Below, piece by piece: positions 61,313 to 64,000 of a DNA stretch of 64,000 nt. The translations under genes and the position numbers were made by a program. The notes under the pieces are model-generated. The model did no database searches. It worked only from the letters and a program-made list of their open reading frames with translations, and was not told where the DNA came from. Location: positions 31,701 to 95,700 of the forward strand of contig PLLP01000023.1 of assembly GCA_003141315.1 (NCBI GenBank). Direction: 5' to 3'. How positions within the stretch are numbered: position 1 is the first letter of the stretch; each line of letters begins with the position of its first letter. The DNA is from Phycisphaerales bacterium. Lineage in GTDB: Bacteria; Planctomycetota; Phycisphaerae; Sedimentisphaerales; Anaerobacaceae.

Positions 61313-62746
61313 TTATGTGCCGACGAGCCAGTTCCCTGCCAGAATCGCCAAGTCGTGGAAATCAACATCGCAATCGCCATCGAGGTCGCCTGCCGGACAA
61401 ACGCCGACGCTAATCGAAGCGCCGGACATCGCTTCCAAAGGCAGGATAACGTCGATAAAGTCTTTATCTCCGTAGTCGAAGCCCGCAGTGGCGTTATCAT
61501 ATCCGTTGTACACTCCCCAGGTCAGAGCGGAAGGTCCCCTGGGCGCATCTTCCTTCGCCTTCAGAGAGAAGGTGAACAACTTTCCAGACCCCGCCGCAAG
61601 AGTCTCGAAGTACTCTGGGTATATACCTAAGTCGATTCCGCCGACTCTCAACTCGCCTGCGGCAGGACTGCCGGCAGCAAGATCCCAGAAGTTCGTGAGC
61701 AAATTACCTTTCACCACGCCCGAATTGGGGTCGTAGGTAAACACATTGGGATCGTACAAGATTCTCGTGCTGATGGCGGCCATGGTGATGGGCGACGAAA
61801 CAGTCATATTAACCGACACGGTCACCGTCGCACCAGGATTTACGTACAACGCATTGGGCACCAATGCTACGGTCGGCGGTTCGGAAACGGCAGTCAAGCC
61901 ACTCAACGATTCAATATTAGAGGGTAGTTGAGACTGGATGTTGAAGATCGCCGTCGGGTTCCCGGTCGATAAATTGATTTTGTACACGTTGAAATCGGAG
62001 TACCAACTGACGCCGAGCAGATCGCCATCAGCTTCGAAGTCCCAGCCGTCGAAGTACCCAATAGGCTCGGTATGGAGAGTGGCTGTGAAATTAGTGTTCA
62101 TGATATCCGTGGTTGTCTTGATCCAACTGGAAGCGTGGGGAGCATCGTCTCTCCAATCAGAGGCATACCACGTGCCGTCTCTATAGGCCAGTGCGCCGTC
62201 TGGTGCCGGATAGCCGCCAATATAGGCACCCAAGGTCGCGGAGATAGGGTCGCCGCTGCCGTTCAGGCCAACCTCGTAGATGTAACCTCGTTTGGCGTAG
62301 GCGCTTCCTGTATCACCTATACGGTCGTTTGTCCAGCAGTTCTCCACGGCGTAGAGCTTGCCATCGTGGTATTCGAGCGCGTTCCATTGGGGCTCGTCCG
62401 TCCCGGTCAAATCCTTTATTAACGTGTCCGAAAGTACCGCTCCGGTGGCCGCATCCACCTTTGCAAGTTTGAAATTGTAGAAATTGTCAAGCGAACCTGT
62501 TGTATTATGCACGGCGTAAAGGATGTGGCCTGGGGCGTAGGTGACATCCATGATTATGTTCCAATCCGAATACGTGTAGGTCGTCCCGACCGTTCCGGTG
62601 GCAGTATCCAGCTTGAACAGCACCGGGCCGGTGAGGGTGGTACTCTGCGGTACACTTGCAGAGCCCCAGAACTGGTCGGCCTTCGCCAGATTTGTAGCGG
62701 CAAGAACAATTAATGCCGTTATAAGAATTTTTATTACTTTTTTCAT
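61313..62746 (-). CDS. secreted protein with beta-propeller-like, cohesin-like and dockerin repeat domains
   Basis: 477 residues from the ATG at 62746 (GGAGG at good spacing). Signal peptide to ~24, then ~250 residues with repeated short beta units (GTVGTTYTYSDW, ALEYHDGKLYAVENCW, GALAYRDGTWYASDW) that suggest a beta-propeller, then a cohesin-like domain (~295-440) closely related to that of the preceding paralogue, and one dockerin calcium repeat at the end (GDLDGDCDVDFHDLAILAGN). Only a single repeat is present, so dockerin binding may be lost. Surface or matrix protein; ligand unknown. Confidence 0.8.
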   Translation of the reverse strand: MKKVIKILITALIVLAATNLAKADQFWGSASVPQSTTLTGPVLFKLDTATGTVGTTYTYSDWNIIMDVTYAPGHILYAVHNTTGSLDNFYNFKLAKVDAATGAVLSDTLIKDLTGTDEPQWNALEYHDGKLYAVENCWTNDRIGDTGSAYAKRGYIYEVGLNGSGDPISATLGAYIGGYPAPDGALAYRDGTWYASDWRDDAPHASSWIKTTTDIMNTNFTATLHTEPIGYFDGWDFEADGDLLGVSWYSDFNVYKINLSTGNPTAIFNIQSQLPSNIESLSGLTAVSEPPTVALVPNALYVNPGATVTVSVNMTVSSPITMAAISTRILYDPNVFTYDPNSGVVKGNLLTNFWDLAAGSPAAGELRVGGIDLGIYPEYFETLAAGSGKLFTFSLKAKEDAPRGPSALTWGVYNGYDNATAGFDYGDKDFIDVILPLEAMSGASISVGVCPAGDLDGDCDVDFHDLAILAGNWLVGT

Positions 62747-63127
62747 CACCATTTTCCTCCGAAAATAATTATTACTTACACTATTTTTTTCGATGTGGAA
62801 CGCTCACATCAATTTTAAAATCTATCTCCAATAAGTACATCCTTTCCCCCGCTGTACCGACTGCAATTCCTTAATTAGCGGATTATTTTGACAAACAATA
62901 AATGACCAGATGCAAAAGTGAATATATTTACAGGTAGAATTGAACGTAATATCGATAACGATATCCCTGAACAGCTGAAATGTTCTACTAACACCACTCC
63001 TCATCGTAATCCCTTGTTTCTCTTTGCGGCAACTGCTCCATTCCGATAAACATCAAAGCCGGAAAAGCCTCACGTATATCGCTGTCGCTTCTTATAGCCC
63101 ATGGTTTCCTTTTGAGGTGTAATTTAT

Positions 63128-63156
63128 ATAATATGCACTTGCACTTAAAAAATCAA
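63128..63156 (-). promoter_or_regulatory. sigma-70 promoter upstream of the cohesin/dockerin genes
   Basis: On the minus strand TTGATT (63156-63151), 17 bases, TATTAT (63133-63128). The nearest likely gene starts at 62746, so the 5' leader would be ~375 bases. Confidence 0.65.
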
Positions 63157-63320
63157 GAGAAAAGTCCTAAAATAATGCCCTTTATTAACGTTTGAAAGGG
63201 GTTTTGAAGAAAATTTCCGAAATAAGCAATCAAACAGGAAAATTGTTTTATGAAAGCGATGGCGATTACAAAAATCGAAATGGCCAAAGACGGGGAGCTG
63301 CGGTGTTAAGAGTGGCTCGT

Positions 63321-63345
63321 CCTTCGACTCCGCTCAGGACAGGTC
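63321..63345. repeat. short dispersed repeat CCTTCGACTCCGCTCAGGACA, copy 2
   Basis: Second copy of the repeat at 49522, here flanked on both sides by GCTCGT (63315-63320 and 63346-63350 region), which may be a target-site duplication. Confidence 0.55.
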
Positions 63346-63416
63346 GCTCGTGACTCGATGCTCGAGGCTCGATGAATATGAAAAGGAAACCTTTTTTATT
63401 GTAATACCGGATTTAC

Positions 63417-64000
63417 TCAGAACTTTAACTGCAGTCTGACGAAAAATGTCCGAGCCGGCGTTTCCAAACCAGTGAAATTATTAAAGTCAGATGCGGCGGG
63501 AGAAGTCTTATTAAAGACATCGGCCACACCTATCATAAACTCACCACTACCTTTATTGAATTTGCGGCTTAACGTCAAATCAAGACGGTTAATCACCTGC
63601 GTTTTGTTGAACGGGCTGAATTGTATATCGCCCACGCTGGAAGTATCATAAGCTCTGCTAACGCCCATATAACTGTAATTTGTATTAAAGACCCAATTCT
63701 CATCCACAAACCGTCGATACGTCAGACCTGCTTCGTGCCTTGCAGGGATAAAGGACCTGATAATCTGTGTGTAATGTTCCAAAGCCAGATTGTGATAAGT
63801 GTACCAGGCGGAAAGATTACTCTTGTTATCAATCTTTGTCTTAAGTTCCACCTCAGCGCCATAGCAATTCGCCCCGCCGGTATTTACAAAAGTGCTCGTG
63901 GTAACAGGAACATACCCTATTATGTCCACTCTATTAACAGCCCCTATCAGACGTTCCATTCTCTGATAAAATGTATTCAGACTTAATGATAAATTTTCCG
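63417..64000 (-). CDS. TonB-dependent receptor, C-terminal part (runs off right edge)
   Basis: At least 194 residues of an outer-membrane beta-barrel; the frame stays open to base 64000, so the start lies outside. Alternating polar/aromatic strands (SNLSAWYTYHNLALEHY, HEAGLTYRRFVDENWVFNTN), LDLTLSRKFNKGSGEFMIG, and the terminal VRLQLKF ending in Phe are typical of TonB-dependent transporters (last strand recognised by the BAM machinery). The ligand cannot be told. It may be cotranscribed with upstream genes beyond the window. Confidence 0.85.
   Translation of the reverse strand, partial: ENLSLSLNTFYQRMERLIGAVNRVDIIGYVPVTTSTFVNTGGANCYGAEVELKTKIDNKSNLSAWYTYHNLALEHYTQIIRSFIPARHEAGLTYRRFVDENWVFNTNYSYMGVSRAYDTSSVGDIQFSPFNKTQVINRLDLTLSRKFNKGSGEFMIGVADVFNKTSPAASDFNNFTGLETPARTFFVRLQLKF

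Larger units (their letters stand above)
62747..63416. other. 670-base gap before the TonB receptor end
   Basis: No convincing gene. A good promoter at 63128-63156 (minus strand) would transcribe a ~370-base leader into the cohesin/dockerin gene. A short repeat lies at 63321. Possible tiny open frames (for example 62822-63004) lack ribosome-binding sites and coding character. Confidence 0.5.

Noticed and set aside
62822-63004. 60-codon open frame on the minus strand
   Set aside because: No ribosome-binding site, mixed hydrophobic/polar sequence without protein-like pattern, and overlaps nothing conserved that I can recognise.
62990-63120. Possible cyclic-di-GMP riboswitch before the cohesin/dockerin genes
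   Set aside because: The conserved core elements of GEMM-type aptamers could not be matched.

Overview
The window looks like a chromosome segment of a Planctomycetota bacterium, most likely class Phycisphaerae. The clues are mixed base composition, Rrf2/NifU/NifS-type Fe-S genes, secreted proteins that carry both a cohesin-like and a dockerin domain, many lipoproteins, and a large exopolysaccharide locus. This placement is inference from gene content; no rRNA lies in the window.

Layout. 1-3.7 kb (minus): leuS (partial), an FmdB-type zinc ribbon protein, tRNA-Pro, priA and a lipoprotein. 3.85-6.3 kb (plus): a patatin-like lipoprotein, tRNA-Leu and an isoprenylcysteine-methyltransferase-like membrane protein. 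13.8-6.4 kb (minus): a probable long operon of an Rrf2 regulator, cysK, cysE, nadA, nifU, nifS, a MarC protein, a membrane protein and a ferritin-like protein. It links cysteine synthesis, Fe-S assembly and a Fe-S-dependent NAD pathway enzyme. 14-19.2 kb: a two-domain glycosyltransferase, a tiny entericidin-like lipoprotein, exodeoxyribonuclease III, and a cation/proton antiporter whose leader matches a fluoride riboswitch followed by two intrinsic terminators; then tRNA-Gln.

22.3-47.6 kb (plus) is one exopolysaccharide locus. It holds an outer-membrane export lipoprotein, a Wzc-like BY-kinase with a Tyr-Gly tail, a PHP-type tyrosine phosphatase, an O-antigen-ligase/TPR protein, a WecA-like initiating transferase, a flippase, a second polymerase/ligase, five GT4 glycosyltransferases, two methyltransferases, an AsnB-type amidotransferase, a PaaK/CapK-like adenylating enzyme, a heparan-type glucuronyl C5-epimerase homologue and a B12-binding radical SAM enzyme. 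The set can prime, elongate, decorate, flip, polymerise and export a Wzx/Wzy-type polymer that probably contains uronic acid.

50.2-57.6 kb holds tsaD, larB, nnrD and an AhpD-like gene, then a run of tRNA genes (Ser, Glu, Met) interleaved with accessory genes: two 23S-intervening-sequence-type four-helix-bundle genes, a BrnT/BrnA toxin-antitoxin pair and an AbiU2-like HEPN gene. The brnTA pair sits between two copies of the 5' end of tadA. One copy belongs to the intact gene; the other is a 26-codon remnant, which is good evidence for an insertion that rebuilt its target. 57.7-64 kb (minus): an M20 dipeptidase, two paralogous cohesin/dockerin proteins and the C-terminal part of a TonB-dependent receptor that runs off the right edge.

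The observations most worth following up are the tadA/brnTA insertion, the fluoride-type riboswitch on an antiporter with tandem terminators, and the C5-epimerase in the exopolysaccharide locus.
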